From: Symbiodinium natans
Taxonomy: Eukaryota; Sar; Dinophyceae; Suessiales; Symbiodiniaceae
Length of the DNA stretch: 64,000 bases
Direction: 5' to 3'
NCBI GenBank assembly: GCA_905221605.1
Contig: CAJNDS010000902.1
Span: 632,762 to 696,761 of the forward strand
Part shown: positions 21,276 through 32,148 of the stretch, one piece after another
Position numbering within the stretch: the stretch's first letter is position 1
Layout of the letters: every line of letters begins with the position of its first letter
The notes under the pieces: model-generated
The model's database searches: none
What the model saw: the letters and a program-made list of their open reading frames with translations, nothing else
Told to the model about the DNA's origin: nothing
Program-made: the position numbers and the translations under genes

Positions 21276-22318
21276 CTAAACCCGAAACCCCCTACAGCTT
21301 GCAGACGGAAGCCTAAACCCTAATTCCCTAAACCCTAAGCCCAAACCTCGGCAATCTAAGAGTGGTTCAGGGTTTAGGGTTTAGGGTTTAGGGTTTAGGG
21401 TTTAGGGTTTAGGGTGGCGTGTGTTCTTCTGTTTTTTGCAGGGATCAGTTTCCCCTAAAAGCTCCGTTCAGTACTAGTAAAGAAGAGAGTATGGCTTTTT
21501 GTTCCCATGGTGCTCTGTGATCTAGTAGGATGAATGCAACCCGTCTTAGTCGGGTTACTAGCTACCTTGCCTTCGGATATTTTCCTTTTTGGAGCTTTGG
21601 CTGTTCAGAGTGGCCGACTATCTCGAATCATCTTAGGCCTCCTCACAGGCCAGCCAGCCTCAGGGTGTAGGGTTTAGGGTTTAGGGTTTGGGGTTTAGGG
21701 TTTAGGGTTTAGGGTTTAGGGTTTAGGGTTTAGGGTTTAGGGTTTAGGGTTTAGGGTTTAGGGTTTAGGGTTCAGGTTCAGGGTTCAGGGTTCAGGGTTC
21801 AGGGTTCTGTGATGGAGAAAGCTCGCCGGTCTGTCCGGGGATTGGCGTGGAATGAGCACCAATGCCCCGCAGGGGCTCTTGCTCCCATGGTAGAACCTCG
21901 CCTTCTTATAGTCAACCCTGGCTCTACCTCGCAAGGTTCGCTCCCGTTGCACCACTGGCGAAAACCCGTGAGAGGGCTAAACCCTAAACCCTAAACCCTA
22001 AACCCTAAACCCTAAACCCTAAACCCCTAGTGTCAGGACGCAGGCCACAGGACAGGCGAGGCCGAAGGCGCCAGTGCGGCGGGAGCTCTGCTCGGCAGCG
22101 AATCCGGCGCAGGCGTGATACGCGCGGGGGGCACCGCGCGGTGATCTCAGGGCTCGGAGTTTAGAGTTTAGGGTTTAGGGTTTAGGGTTTAGGGTGTAGG
22201 GTGTAGGGTTTAGGGTTTAGGGTTCCCTAAACCCTAAACAACCTTCCTTGACCGTCATACAAAGGGGTTCAACCTTGAGTAGAACAAAGCTGCCCTAAGC
22301 TCCAAGCCTGCAACTCAG

Positions 22319-22393
22319 GACACCAATGCCGAGAGGCTCCTGAGTCTGCAGATTGCTTACATCCTCCTCAACCCCTTCCCACTGGGGCAAAAG
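22319..22393 (+). CDS. copy 2 exon A (...AYILLNPFPLGQK)
   Basis: Begins after CAACTCAG; 25 codons ending CAAAAG before GACGGC (GA donor). AGGAC occurs at both ends of the following intron (22392 and 23052). Confidence 0.65.
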
Positions 22394-25300
22394 GACGGCG
22401 CTGGCTGGCGTCTAGGGTTTAGGCTTTAGGCTTTGGGTTTAGGGTTTAGGGTTTAGGGTTTATGGTTTATGATTTATGGTTTAGGGTTTCAGGGTGCCGG
22501 GTTTAAGGCGTTTGGTTCTTGCGCAGCGTCTGAGAGTTCAGGTCTGAGGGGACTCAGGCTCCCGAGTTTTGAGGGCTTTTTTTTTTTTTTTTTGGGGGGG
22601 GGGGGGGGGGGTGGCGAGCCTGCTTGACGAGCTTCACTTGCATATGGCCAGCTGGTGTGACCATAAGTTGCAAACCACATCGCCGTTCGAGCACAGCGAC
22701 GGCGAATCGCAGCGGCGGCGAATCGTGTCGACGTGAACGAAGAAGCCGACGTCATTGTGTCTCGAGGGGGACGTCACGCAAACCCTGAAACCCTAGACCC
22801 TGAACCCTAAGCCTTTTTTCTTTCTTGGTTACTCCTGGGTCTAGAAAAGCGAGAAGCCCCAAACCCTTATTCCTTGTGTTTCAGGGGTGGTTAGGTTCCC
22901 TTATAAAGAACCCATGGCACAGTGCGTTTTGGGGGTCCGTTCCAGTTAGGGCATTTAGAACTCTACTTTGTACCTACTTCCCAGGTCCCCCGGCTCTCTA
23001 CGGTTTAGGATTTGGGGTTAAACCCTAAACCCTAAACCCTAAACCCTTGTCAGGACCAGCTCGATGCTGCGGAGGGATCCGAGGAATACCACCAGGCGGG
23101 CCGGCGAGCTTCGTCACTCCTCGTAGAGGTTTAGGGTTTAGGGTTTAGGGTTTAGGGTTTAGGGATATATATGGTGGCTGCTCTAAATTAGGGTTTGTTT
23201 TGGGGTCCTCTTTATAAGGCGGCCCCTCTTATTTAGGGTACGCAACAAGGGGCCATCATTTTGAGAACTCACCATATACGTATGCGCAAATCTTGGACCC
23301 AGAGTAAGCCCTCATGCCCCCTTGAAACCAAAAGGTCGCCCTGTTTGCCCCAAACCCTGAAGAATCTTGAGTGTGGCTGCTCAGCAATCCCCTAAACCCC
23401 AAGGCCTAAACCCTAAACCCTAAACCCTAAACCCTAGCACTGAATTTTGCGGAGCACTTTCCTTTCTACCGCTGACCCCCCGAAAAAAGGCAAAGTTAAG
23501 CCTAAGCACGGAACCTAACCCCCAAGCCCTAAACCATACCCTAAACCCTAAACCCTAAACCCTAAACCCTAAACCCTAAACCCTAAACCCTAAACCCTAA
23601 ACCCTAAACCCTAAACCCTAAACATTCCAATCGCGAAGGCCCCTATATTACTCCGTTGAGCCAGGTACATCGGCAGTACCACCCGGTGCCGCTTGGACTC
23701 GCGAGTCCTTGGGGGTTCTTTGTTTGGGTTCAGGGTTCCGGGTTTTGGGGTTTTGGGGTTTAGGGTTTAGGGTTTAGGGTTTAGGGTTTAGGGTTTAGGG
23801 TTTAGGGTTTAGGGTTTCGGGCCTTCCAGGGCAGGATTTTCTTTTCGGGGTTTGGGGGGACCCTCAGCCCTACATCTCTCAGTCCGAAACCCTCACCCCT
23901 AAACCCTCAACGCTAAACCCTAAACCCGAAACCCGAAGCCCTAAACCCTAAACCCTAAACCCTAAACCCTCAGCTCTAAACCCTAAACCTCCCCGGAGCC
24001 CTAAAACCCCTAAGCCCCACTCAGCTGCCCTTAAAGCCACTGAACCCGGAGCTAGCTCCCGAAAGCTTCATTCCAGTGTTCAGGGCGGGGGGGGGGAGCC
24101 TTGGGAGTTAGGGTTTCGGGTTTGGGGCTTAGGGTTTAGGGCCTAGGGTATGAGGTAGGGTTTAGAGTTTCATGTTGAAGATGCTAGTTAATAGCAACCA
24201 CCTACCACATCTTCCGAGATACCGCGCCATTCTCTACGAGCGCAACTTCTACGACATCTTCTTCTTGGACCTTGGTGGGAACTGCATCTACTCCGTCTAC
24301 AAGGCAGCATAGATAGGTGTACAGGCCTGCACTGCGAAATGCACAGGGTCAGCTCCCTAAACTAGGCGAATGTTGTTGAGTAACCCTAAGCCCTAAGCCC
24401 TAAACCCTAAACCCTAAGCCCTAAGCCCTAAACCCTAAACCCTAAACACATCAGGGGCTTCAAAATAGCAGAGGCTCGAGATGGGATCAACGAGTTCGAT
24501 AAGCCTGCAAATGCAAACCTACGTGTTTTTCCGATGTCTCGAGGTGAGATCCCTAAACCCAAGACAGCCCTCCGCAAAATGCTGGACGCCCCACAACCCT
24601 AAACCCTAAACCCTAAACCCTAAACCCTAAACCCTAAACCCTAAACCCTAAACCCTAAACCCAGAGCAACTCAAGCTGGGCTCTGCACCCCACAGCCCCC
24701 CTGAGCACAGACCTGAACTTCGAAACGCCCAGGGATCGTTCAGGGTTTAGGGTTTAGGGTTTAGGGTTTGGGGTTTAGGGCTTAGGGCTTAGGGTTTAGG
24801 GTTTAGGGTTTAGGGTTTAGGGCTAGGGTTTCGGACACGTGGTAGGAGCTGGACTATGCCACCAACTTCCGTGCGGATGGCCCGGGCGAGTGGAAGGCAG
24901 GATGGCCCCCCATAAACCGGACAAACCTTCCCTAAACCCTAAACCCTAAACCCTAAACCCGAGACGCGAAATTTCGCGGAGCCCCCTAAGTCCTAAACTC
25001 GAAACCCTAAATTTCACTGAGCCTCCTAAGCCCTAAACCCTAAACCCGAAAAACCCAAATTTCACTGAGCCTCCTACGCCCTCAACCCTAAACCCTAAAC
25101 CCTAAACCCTAAACCCTAAACCCTAAACCCTAAACCCTAAACCCTAAACCCTAAACCCTAAACCCTAAACCCTAAACCCTAAACCCTAAACCCCTGGTTG
25201 CTGGAAGGACTCCGGACTTGGTGAGGCGTTCCGCGCGGCCGTGAGGAGCCTCGTCTCTGCAGGTGACCTCGTGTAGGGTTTAGGGTTTAGGGTTTAGGGT

Positions 25301-28264
25301 TTAGGGTTTAGGGTTTAGGGCTTAGGGCTTAGGGCTTAGGGCTTAGGGCTTCGGGCTTAGGGCTTAGGGTTTACGGTTTTGGGCCTAGAGCTCAGGGTTT
25401 AGGGTTGAGGGCTCAGGGGCTTGTTCACAAGTCTTGGATGGGTAGCAGCAAGGACCCATGTGAGGTTCCAGGGTAGTTTCTATTTAGGGTTTAGGGTTCA
25501 GGGTTCAGGGATTGGAGTTTAGGATTCAGTGTTCCGGGTTTCGGGTTCAGGGTCTAGGGTAATAGCCAGGTATGGCTCCACCTACCCTGCTTACACCCCT
25601 GCTCAACGGATTTCTACATCCCTTCCTATCCCTTCACTTGTGTGAACGGTCTCGAGACTCTAAACCCTAAACCCTAAACCCTAAGCCCTAAACCCTAAAC
25701 CCTAAACCCTAAACCCGGAACCTTAAACCCAAATCCCAGCCCGAAACCCTCCCTCAACTTAACACCCGAACCCCCCAAACCCTCACAAGCTTGGGGGATG
25801 GGGGATTGGGGATGGGGGGGGGGCCTGTGGCCCTGTAATGGGACCCTAAACCCTAGACCCTAGACCCTAGACCCTAAACCCTCAACCCTAAACCCTAAAC
25901 CCTAAACCCTAAACCCTAAACCCTAAACCCTAAACCCTAAACCCTAAACCCTAAACCCTAAACCCTAAACCCAATTGAAGGGTCGACATGGTGGGAAGGA
26001 CTTGAAATCTTGAGCTGGGGGCAGCTGGGTTTGGGTATCTGAGGAACCCGGACGGCATCAACGTGCGACCTGGCATGAGTTGGAGGGAGTCTGTTTTTTA
26101 GGGATTCTGCGGTTTAGGGTTTAGGGTTTTCGGGTTTAGGGCCTCCAGGGTCCGACCTTTCTAGGCCCAAAGCCCCAAACCCCAAGCCCTGAGAGTAGCC
26201 GACCCGAGACAAGCGGCTGAAAGAGAAACCAGGACCGGAGTGGGCCCCCTTCTTTTAGGGTTGGGGTTCCCTTGTAATTCTTTTAAAACCAAAAAGGGGT
26301 ACCCCTTTTCTATTCCTAGGCTCCTCCTGGGCCTAGGAAAAGAGATTTAGGGATTAGGGTTTAGGGCTTAGGGTTTAGGGTTTAGGGTTTGGGGGTTTAG
26401 GGTTAGAGTTTAGGCTGCAAAGGGTTCTTTGGGCGGGTGGGTGTTGGCCGAGAGAATGGCTGGACTAGACTCTTCACGCTCAGAACTGCTGATCCCTAAA
26501 CCCTAAACCCTAAACCCTAAACCCTAAACCCTAAACCCTAAGCCCTAAGCCCTAAGCCCTAAGCCCTAAACTCGATGAAGCCCCTGAGCCCCCGAACTCT
26601 TAGGCCCTTCAGGTCCAATGATTCCCACAAAACCCAAACAACTCCATGAATCCCGGGACCCTAAACCCCATGAAGCCCTGAGAGCCCTAAACCCTAAACC
26701 CTAAACCCTAAACCCCAAACCCTAAACCCTAAACCCTAAACCCTAAACCCTAAACACTAAACCCCCCAAGTCCCACGTTGAGGATCGACTGGAAGCCCTA
26801 TGGTCCGAGCTATGGCGCGCTGGCCAGCTTCCTCTCCACTGGCATCCGGCCGGGGGTTTAGGGTTCAGGGTTTAGGGCTAGGGTTTAGGGTTTAGGGTTT
26901 AGGGTTTAGGGTTTCGGGCTCAGGGTCTGTAGGGTCTAGGGTGATGGGTTTCGGATTTTCCCCATGATGGTCGTTTGCCGCGCAGCATGGGTTCAGGGCT
27001 TGCTCGGTTCTAGGGAGGCTTTGGTAGCAAGGGAGGGGGGGAAGGGGGGGAGGGGGGAGGGCGGGGGTTAATAAGATGCCTTGTGGGTATTTGGGGAACG
27101 GTTGCTGTGTCCTTCTCGGTTTCGAGGAAGGTTTCCTGCGGTTTAGGGTACTTGGGGAACGGTTGCTGTGTCAGTTTCTTCTCAGTTTGGAGGAAGGTTG
27201 CGTGGGGGAGGGGGTGGCTTCTTCTCGGTTTCGGGAAGGTTTCGCGGCTTGGGGTACTTGGGGAACGGTTGCTGTGTCAGTTTCTCCCTGGAAGCACTTG
27301 GTGGGCTCCGACTCTGGGCGTGGTGTTCTTGGAGCATGCAAGGACTTGAACCTCACGCAGGCCACAGCTCGAGGATCCACTGGGGAGTTCACGCCTGTCA
27401 ACCCCGAAGCAAGGTGCCCGAGACGCTTTTTCCGTTTTGCGAGTGGTGAGACTTCCAGGCGTCGCTTGCTCAAAGCAACACGCAGCGGTACAGTGCGTAT
27501 CAAGGCATCCGAGAAGGCCGCTTGGCACAAGATGTGCCCCTGACGCACCGCGTCGAGCGCGTAAAGCGTAGCGACAAAAATCGACACCCTTTCATCGCTT
27601 TTTTCGCTTGTTTTCGTGCCGATTGTGATCCTGCTTGCATGTTACATGTCTGTGTTGCCAACCAAGACATAGACTCGTCCAAAGGCCTCAAGTATCAAAA
27701 ATAGCAGTGTTTTTGCTACTGGACTCGCACCGACAAGCCCCTTTTGCACCCTCAACCCAATGAACAAAACCCAAAAAGACACTCGTTTGCACGGCAAACG
27801 ACCACGACGGCGCCAGGGTTTTGGACAAGGTTCAGGGCCTAAGCCCTAAACCCCTTAGGGTTTAGCACTTGAGGACTTGAGGTCTAGGGCTCGGAGTTTA
27901 GGAAGCGAAGTTCCCAACATCACTGGGCCTAGGGGTTCATGGACCCATCGCCCAACACTCTCATGTTGGGTGGGGTTTTGGGGACCAAATGTCGCGTTTA
28001 ATGGGATTCTACCCTAAACCCTAAACCCTAAACCCCTAAACCCTAAACCCCCCCCTTGAATCCTAGGAACCCTGAAGCTCCCTGAGCCCCAGACTGCCCC
28101 GATTTAGGGTTTTAGGGCTAGGGTTTAGGGTTTAGGGTTTAGATCTAGGGCTTCCCCACCAAACCCCGAGAGCCCCACAACTTGCGTGCTACGGGAGGCG
28201 GTTCGGCGAGCTCATCGGGGTCTTTTGCACACAGCTGCCCCCGGAGTTCACCCCGCGCCACTCG
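22319..28264 (+). CDS. sensor-domain gene, copy 2, nine exons
   Basis: Nine short exons in order form one domain. Key segments are LLNPFPLGQK, DQLDAAEGSEEYHQAGRR, HFPFYR, RAILYERNFYDIFFLD, GGNCIYSVYK, ELDYATNFRADGPGEWK, DSGLGEAFRAAV, NPDGINV, IDWKPYGPSYGALASFLSTG and ELIGVFCTQLPPEF. This order and spacing follow the extracytoplasmic sensor domain of bacterial methyl-accepting chemotaxis proteins and sensor cyclases (NP-P-G-K, YYDIFL, YSVxKExDxxTN, sGLxxAFR, D-x-PYxPS, GVLxxQ). Assignment is from recall of the family, not a search. Reading phase is kept across all junctions from the GGNCIYSVYK exon to the end. Every inferred intron is GC-AG or GA-AG except the one before 24220, whose edge is ambiguous within a shared TACCGC. 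Introns are 0.3-1.3 kb and hold telomere repeats and MITEs. 5' and 3' ends of the gene were not identified. Confidence 0.75.
23054..23107 (+). CDS. copy 2 exon B (DQLDAAEGSEEYHQAGRR)
   Basis: Follows CCTTGTCAG; 18 codons, then GCTTCG (GC donor). An alternative end is GTAGAG before GTTTAGGG at 23128, which would not continue the family alignment. Confidence 0.65.
23455..23472 (+). CDS. copy 2 micro-exon (HFPFYR), 18 nt
   Basis: Follows TTTTGCGGAG. Inclusion restores the expected spacing between the YHQA and YERNFYD motifs. TACCGC is shared with the start of the next exon, so the exact cut is ambiguous and may overlap it. Confidence 0.45.
24220..24303 (+). CDS. copy 2 exon C (RAILYERNFYDIFFLD...YSVYK)
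   Basis: Twenty-eight codons after CTTCCGAG A; the frame is open further left, so the 5' edge is uncertain. It ends TACAAG before GCAGCATAG (GC donor). Joining to 24846 yields YSVYKELDYATNF, as in the bacterial family. Confidence 0.7.
24846..24896 (+). CDS. copy 2 exon D (ELDYATNFRADGPGEWK)
   Basis: Follows CACGTGGTAG; 17 codons ending TGGAAG before GCAGGATGG (GC donor). TGGAAGG is repeated at 24891 and 25202, flanking the next intron. Confidence 0.7.
25208..25245 (+). CDS. copy 2 exon E (DSGLGEAFRAAV)
   Basis: Follows GCTGGAAG; 38 nt ending GTGAG before GAGCCTCG (GA donor). Phase 2 continues in the micro-exon at 26044. Confidence 0.7.
26044..26064 (+). CDS. copy 2 micro-exon (NPDGINV), 21 nt
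   Basis: Follows GTATCTGAG and ends AACGT before GCGACC (GC donor). It supplies exactly the residues equivalent to NPEQINV of copy 1 and keeps the phase on both sides, which is strong support for such a short exon. Confidence 0.65.
26783..26848 (+). CDS. copy 2 exon F (IDWKPYGPSYGALASFLSTG)
   Basis: Follows CACGTTGAG; 66 nt ending ATCCG before GCCGGGGGTTTAGGG (GC donor). It is uninterrupted at the KPYG/PSYG point where copy 1 has a 486-bp intron. Confidence 0.7.
27069..27715. other. unique insert within sensor-gene intron
   Basis: Lies in the inferred intron 26849-28197. It begins with three copies of TA(T/C)TTGGGGAACGGTTGC (27088, 27149, 27255). A 155-codon frame (27076-27543) then continues into CpG-rich DNA. 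I recognise no domain and cannot say whether it is coding. Confidence 0.35.
28198..28264 (+). CDS. copy 2 exon G (RFGELIGVFCTQLPPEFTPR)
   Basis: Follows GCTACGGGAG; 67 nt ending CACTCG before GTGATGTAAGG (GT donor) and TTTAGGG repeats. Corresponds to GVFCTQMPPE of copy 1. Confidence 0.7.
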
Positions 28265-28344
28265 GTGATGTAAGGGGTTTAGGGTTTAGGGGTGGTAGCT
28301 CCATGATAGAGTTCGATCGAACGCACTTCTTGAATCAAGCTAAA

Positions 28345-28398
28345 CCCTAAACTCAGGGATGCAAATCTTACACAGGATTTGCATCCCTGGGTTTAGGG
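28345..28398. repeat. near-perfect 23-bp hairpin
   Basis: CCCTAAACTCAGGGATGCA... (28345-28367) and its complement ...GCATCCCTGGGTTTAGGG (28376-28398) pair with one mismatch around an 8-nt loop. The telomere heptamer is part of the stem. Confidence 0.85.
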
Positions 28399-28879
28399 CT
28401 CTGTTAAGTTCTGGGTCGAAGGAGTCGGACCTTTCTTAGGGCTTTGGGGGCTTGAGGGCTCTACTTGCAGATCTGGGACTTCATTCGTGGAGGGCGCTTA
28501 GGGTTTAGGCTTTAGGGTTTAGGGTTTTTGTTTGGGGTTTAGGGTTTAGGGTTTAGGGTTTAGGGTTAGTAAGTAGGCACATAGTAGAGTTGCAAGTGCC
28601 CTAGAGAGGGGCCTCGTAGGGTTTTGGCAACTGCTTACTATCCGAGTAGGGTTCAAGAGGGGCTGCATGCATTTGGGCTGGAGTTCGGGTCTACGGGTTA
28701 GAGTATAGAGGTCTTCTAGACCCTAAACCCTCAACCCTAAACCCTCAACCCTCAACCCTCAACCCTAAGTCCACCAGAGTATAGAGGTTCTCTTTGTCTC
28801 AGCTATGTTATGAAGCTGGCACCGATTGGCTGACCGGCGCCAAAATCTGCTCAGCATCATCATATTGCAAATGACTAAA

Positions 28880-28985
28880 CCCTAATCCCTAAACCCTAAA
28901 CCCTAAACCCTAAACCTTAAACCCTAAACCCTAAACCCTAAACCCTAAACCCTAAACCCTAAACCCTAAACCCTAAACCCTAAAC
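28880..28985 (-). repeat. CCCTAAA array
   Basis: About fifteen C-strand heptamers. Confidence 0.96.
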
Positions 28986-29843
28986 CAGCCTCCAGCCTGG
29001 CAAATCAGCAACGCGGTGAGCGTTGCCAAGAGGTTTCAGGCCCAAGCTTTGAAAAGACCAACATCTGCTCCGCTACAGCCGCTGGACCAGGATACAGAGT
29101 AGGCCCTTATTCCCCCCTTTTCGTACGCCCGTTTTGTCGGGTTTAGGGTTTTGCGCTTTGGGTTTAGGGTTTTGGGTTACGGCTGAGGTTCCCTGATAAG
29201 ACTTGGTTACTCCTGGGTGCAGTGCACCACCAAGCCCCAAGATTGTCGGAGGGGTGGTCGCCTGCTGTCTTGCAGGGAGGACTTCACGGGCTATGCTTTG
29301 GTTCAATTTTTTGCCCGAGGCCTCACGGTACCAAAGCCCCCAAACCCTGAGCCCTAAACCCTAAGCCCCAAACCCCTAAACCCCAAACCCTAAACCCTAA
29401 ACCCTAAATGGCCTGAGCCCGTAGCTGTAAACGACCTTGGGGATGAATCTGGCGTTGCGGCTTCGTAAGACCCCGCAAGCCAGGTAACTCCACTGCAAAG
29501 CTCCACGACACGCTGATGGAGATGAACGACCTCTTCATCAAGCTCCCTGGAGCCGCATAAAGCCTAAACCCTCAACCCTAAACCCTAAACCCTAGCCCTA
29601 AACCCTAAACCCCCAAAGAGCTCAGAGTTTAGGGTTTAGGGTTTGGGCTTTTAACATCAAACCGCCCTAAGCTGAAGGCTCTTCCGGTTATGGGCCTTCG
29701 AAGCTTCCCTTCCGATCTCAGTGCTGCTGGTACCGTATAGTAGGGCTTAGGACCTTTGGTTTAGGGTTTAGGGTTTAGGGTTTAGGGTTAGGGTTTCAGG
29801 GTTTAGGGTTTAGGATTGAGGGTCTAGGGCTTTCAGGGAATGA

Positions 29844-29893
29844 CCTGGGACTCTATTTTTACCTACAGAGCTGTAGGTACAGAGGGTCCCAGG
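29844..29893. repeat. nested hairpin
   Basis: Outer arms CCTGGGAC / GTCCCAGG and an inner perfect palindrome ACCTACAG-AG-CTGTAGGT give a two-part stem. Function unknown. Confidence 0.75.
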
Positions 29894-30639
29894 GGTGTAA
29901 GGCCCTAAACCCTAAACCCTAAACCCTAAGCCCTAAACTTCAGGGTTGAGAGCTCTCGGACGGAAGAGCATAGGTTCAAGTACGGCGCCCCGTCAGAGCA
30001 GATTCAGCCGCCCAGCACGCAGCCGCTCGCCTGCATTTCCGAGGCCTCAACCCGAAACCCTAAACCCTAAACCCTGTACCCTAAACCCGAAACCCGAAAC
30101 CCGAAACCCGAAACCCGAAACCCTGTACCCTAAACCCTAAACCCCAAACCACCCTAAACCCTAAACCCTAAACCCTTTTCCGAGGCCTCAACTCCTCTCA
30201 ACTTCCCGAAAGCCCTACACCCCAGCCCTCAGCAAACCCTAAGTCCTGGGCACTGGAGAGGTTTAGGGTTTAGGGTTTAGGGTTTAGGGTTTAGGGTTTA
30301 GGGTTCAGGGTTCAGGGTTTAGGGTTTCGGGTTTAGGGTTCAAGGGTTTTGGGGTTTCAGGGTGAAGGATGGTCCAGGGCTTTCGGAGTTTACAGTAGGG
30401 TATCAGGGTTTTAGGGTACTGCCGGGCTTTAGGCCTTCAATCGCCGCAGCTCTGAGATCAGGGGCCCTAAGCCCTAAACCCTAAACCCAAATCCCTAAAC
30501 CCTAAACCCTATTTCCTAAACCCTAAACCCTAAACCCTAAACCCCAAACCGCCTTAACCCCTCAATACTGGTTCCACGATTCCACCTTAAACTAACCCTC
30601 AATAGTGATTGCAATAGGGAGTACTTTGAAGGACTGTTA

Positions 30640-30755
30640 GTATCAGGGGGGAACATCCCCATATTTAAGAACACCCCAAGAAATGTTCTGCCTAATAAGG
30701 TCAATATAGTTCTTTAGTTTTTGGCGGGGTTCTTCAGCAACTAGTCGATTTAAGG
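30640..30755. mobile_element. MITE-like element, family 3 (diverged)
   Basis: AAGAACACCCCAAGAAA and TTTTTGGCGGGGTTCTT are imperfect inverted ends around CCTAATAAGGTCAATATAG. Related to the copies at 38580 and 60380. Confidence 0.45.
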
Positions 30756-31173
30756 TTTTAGGTCTAGGGCGGGGGGGGGGGGGGGGTGGTTTGGGGCTTA
30801 GGTGGGTCTAGGGGTTCAGGTTTTCGTGGCCCTACAAAGTACCTACTATCAGTCCCTGGATCCAAGTAAGATTGCCCCGCTGTTGGATCCTAGGGTTTAG
30901 GGTTTAGGGTTCAGGGTTCAAGTTTTGGGGTTTCGGGTTTTGGGTTCAGATCCGCAGAAGACAAAAAAGCGACAAACCGCCTGAAAGTCAAGACCCCCGG
31001 GATCTAAACCCTAAACCCCGAACAGTGTCGGCCGCAAGCCGACCGAAACCCACCTTTTTGTTGAGGTTCTTTGTTTCGGGTTTAGGGGATCATGCCCTAA
31101 GCCCTAAACCCTAAACCCTAAACCCTAAACCCTAAACCCTAAACCTTCAACCGAGCTTTGGTCTCTTTTGCAG

Positions 31174-31222
31174 CATCGGTGTTCTTAGGCAGATATCCTG
31201 GAAGTTCCTTGGCCCGACATAG
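31174..31222 (+). CDS. exon-like island (IGVLRQISWKFLGPT)
   Basis: Preceded by CCCTAAA repeats and a pyrimidine-rich acceptor (GTCTCTTTTGCAG); followed by TAGGGTTTAGGG with an in-frame TAG. Product unknown. Confidence 0.4.
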
Positions 31223-32111
31223 GGTTTAGGGTTTAGGGTTTAGGGTTTGGGGGGGGTTTAGGGTTTGAGGCTTCAGCTTGAGGGTTTTTACCTACCTCTG
31301 GTTCTTGGGGTGGAATCAGGTGCCTCTTGTATGCCCCTCATTTCCTACTAAGAGCCAGTAGCTTTGGGGTGTTGAGAGCGTAGGGCCAGGGCAAACTCTA
31401 AACCCGAACGCCGGGGTTTCGAGTTTAGGGTTTGGGGGGCTTCATTTTCGAGTTAACGTTTTAGGGTTAGGGCTTGAAGGTCAGTGGTTCCAGGCGCTTG
31501 GCTGGGTGTTGAGGCTTTCGGGTTTAGGTTCGTGGTTTGTCGGGCGGGTTCACGGCTTGGGTACCCAAAAACCCTAAGCACGGAACCTCAGAAGTTTATT
31601 TGGGTGGGGGCCCCGAACCCTAAAGCCTGAGCCCTAAACCCTAAACCCTAAACCCTGAATCCTAAACCCTAAACCCTAAACCCTAAAGAGGCCCTAAAGC
31701 CTGAGCCCCAAACCCTCGACCTGAGCTGGGCCCGCATAGCTCCAGGATACAGGGATGCCTGTGGTTTGAGGCTTAAGGTGCTTGGGGCTTTGAGGGGCCT
31801 CCCGGAGCAGGATGGTCTAGGGCTTTAGTGCTTCATAAGCCTTATAAGCCCTAAACCCTAAGCCCTAGATCGTCCATATGATTTAGGGGCTTTGCGGGCT
31901 TTCGGGGCTTTCGGGTTTTGGGGGTGTGGGGCTCATGGTTCAGATGCTTTTGGTTCGGGGCTCTTTGCAAAGAGTTGAGCCTGTGGGTTTGTGTCTCAGT
32001 GTTCAGGTGCGGTGGCTCAAGGTCAGGCGTGGAGGTAGTAACATCTGCCAGGAGTTGTTTCAACCTCCCGTGCCCGAAGCATAAGAGCCACAAATCCCCC
32101 CCCCCTCCCAG

Positions 32112-32148
32112 AACACCTGGAAACCTACTTGGAGGATCTGTGGACTTC
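32112..32148 (+). CDS. short exon-like island (HLETYLEDLWT)
   Basis: Pyrimidine tract CCCCCCTCCCAG upstream and GTAAGCAAG donor downstream make the best classical GT-AG edges in the window. Product unknown. Confidence 0.4.

Noticed and set aside
21890-21990. tRNA-like text on the minus strand (A-box-like TGGTGCAACGG)
   Set aside because: No proper B-box or T-arm, and no acceptor stem can be paired.
24455-24543. Good open island (GFKIAEARDGINEFDK) between sensor exons C and D with a GTGAG donor
   Set aside because: Its 89 nt would break the frame between YSVYK and ELDYATNF, which join perfectly without it. It may be an alternative exon or belong elsewhere.
27340-27360. T-loop-like GGTTCAAGTCC on the minus strand
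   Set aside because: Flanks do not give a D-arm, anticodon arm or acceptor stem.
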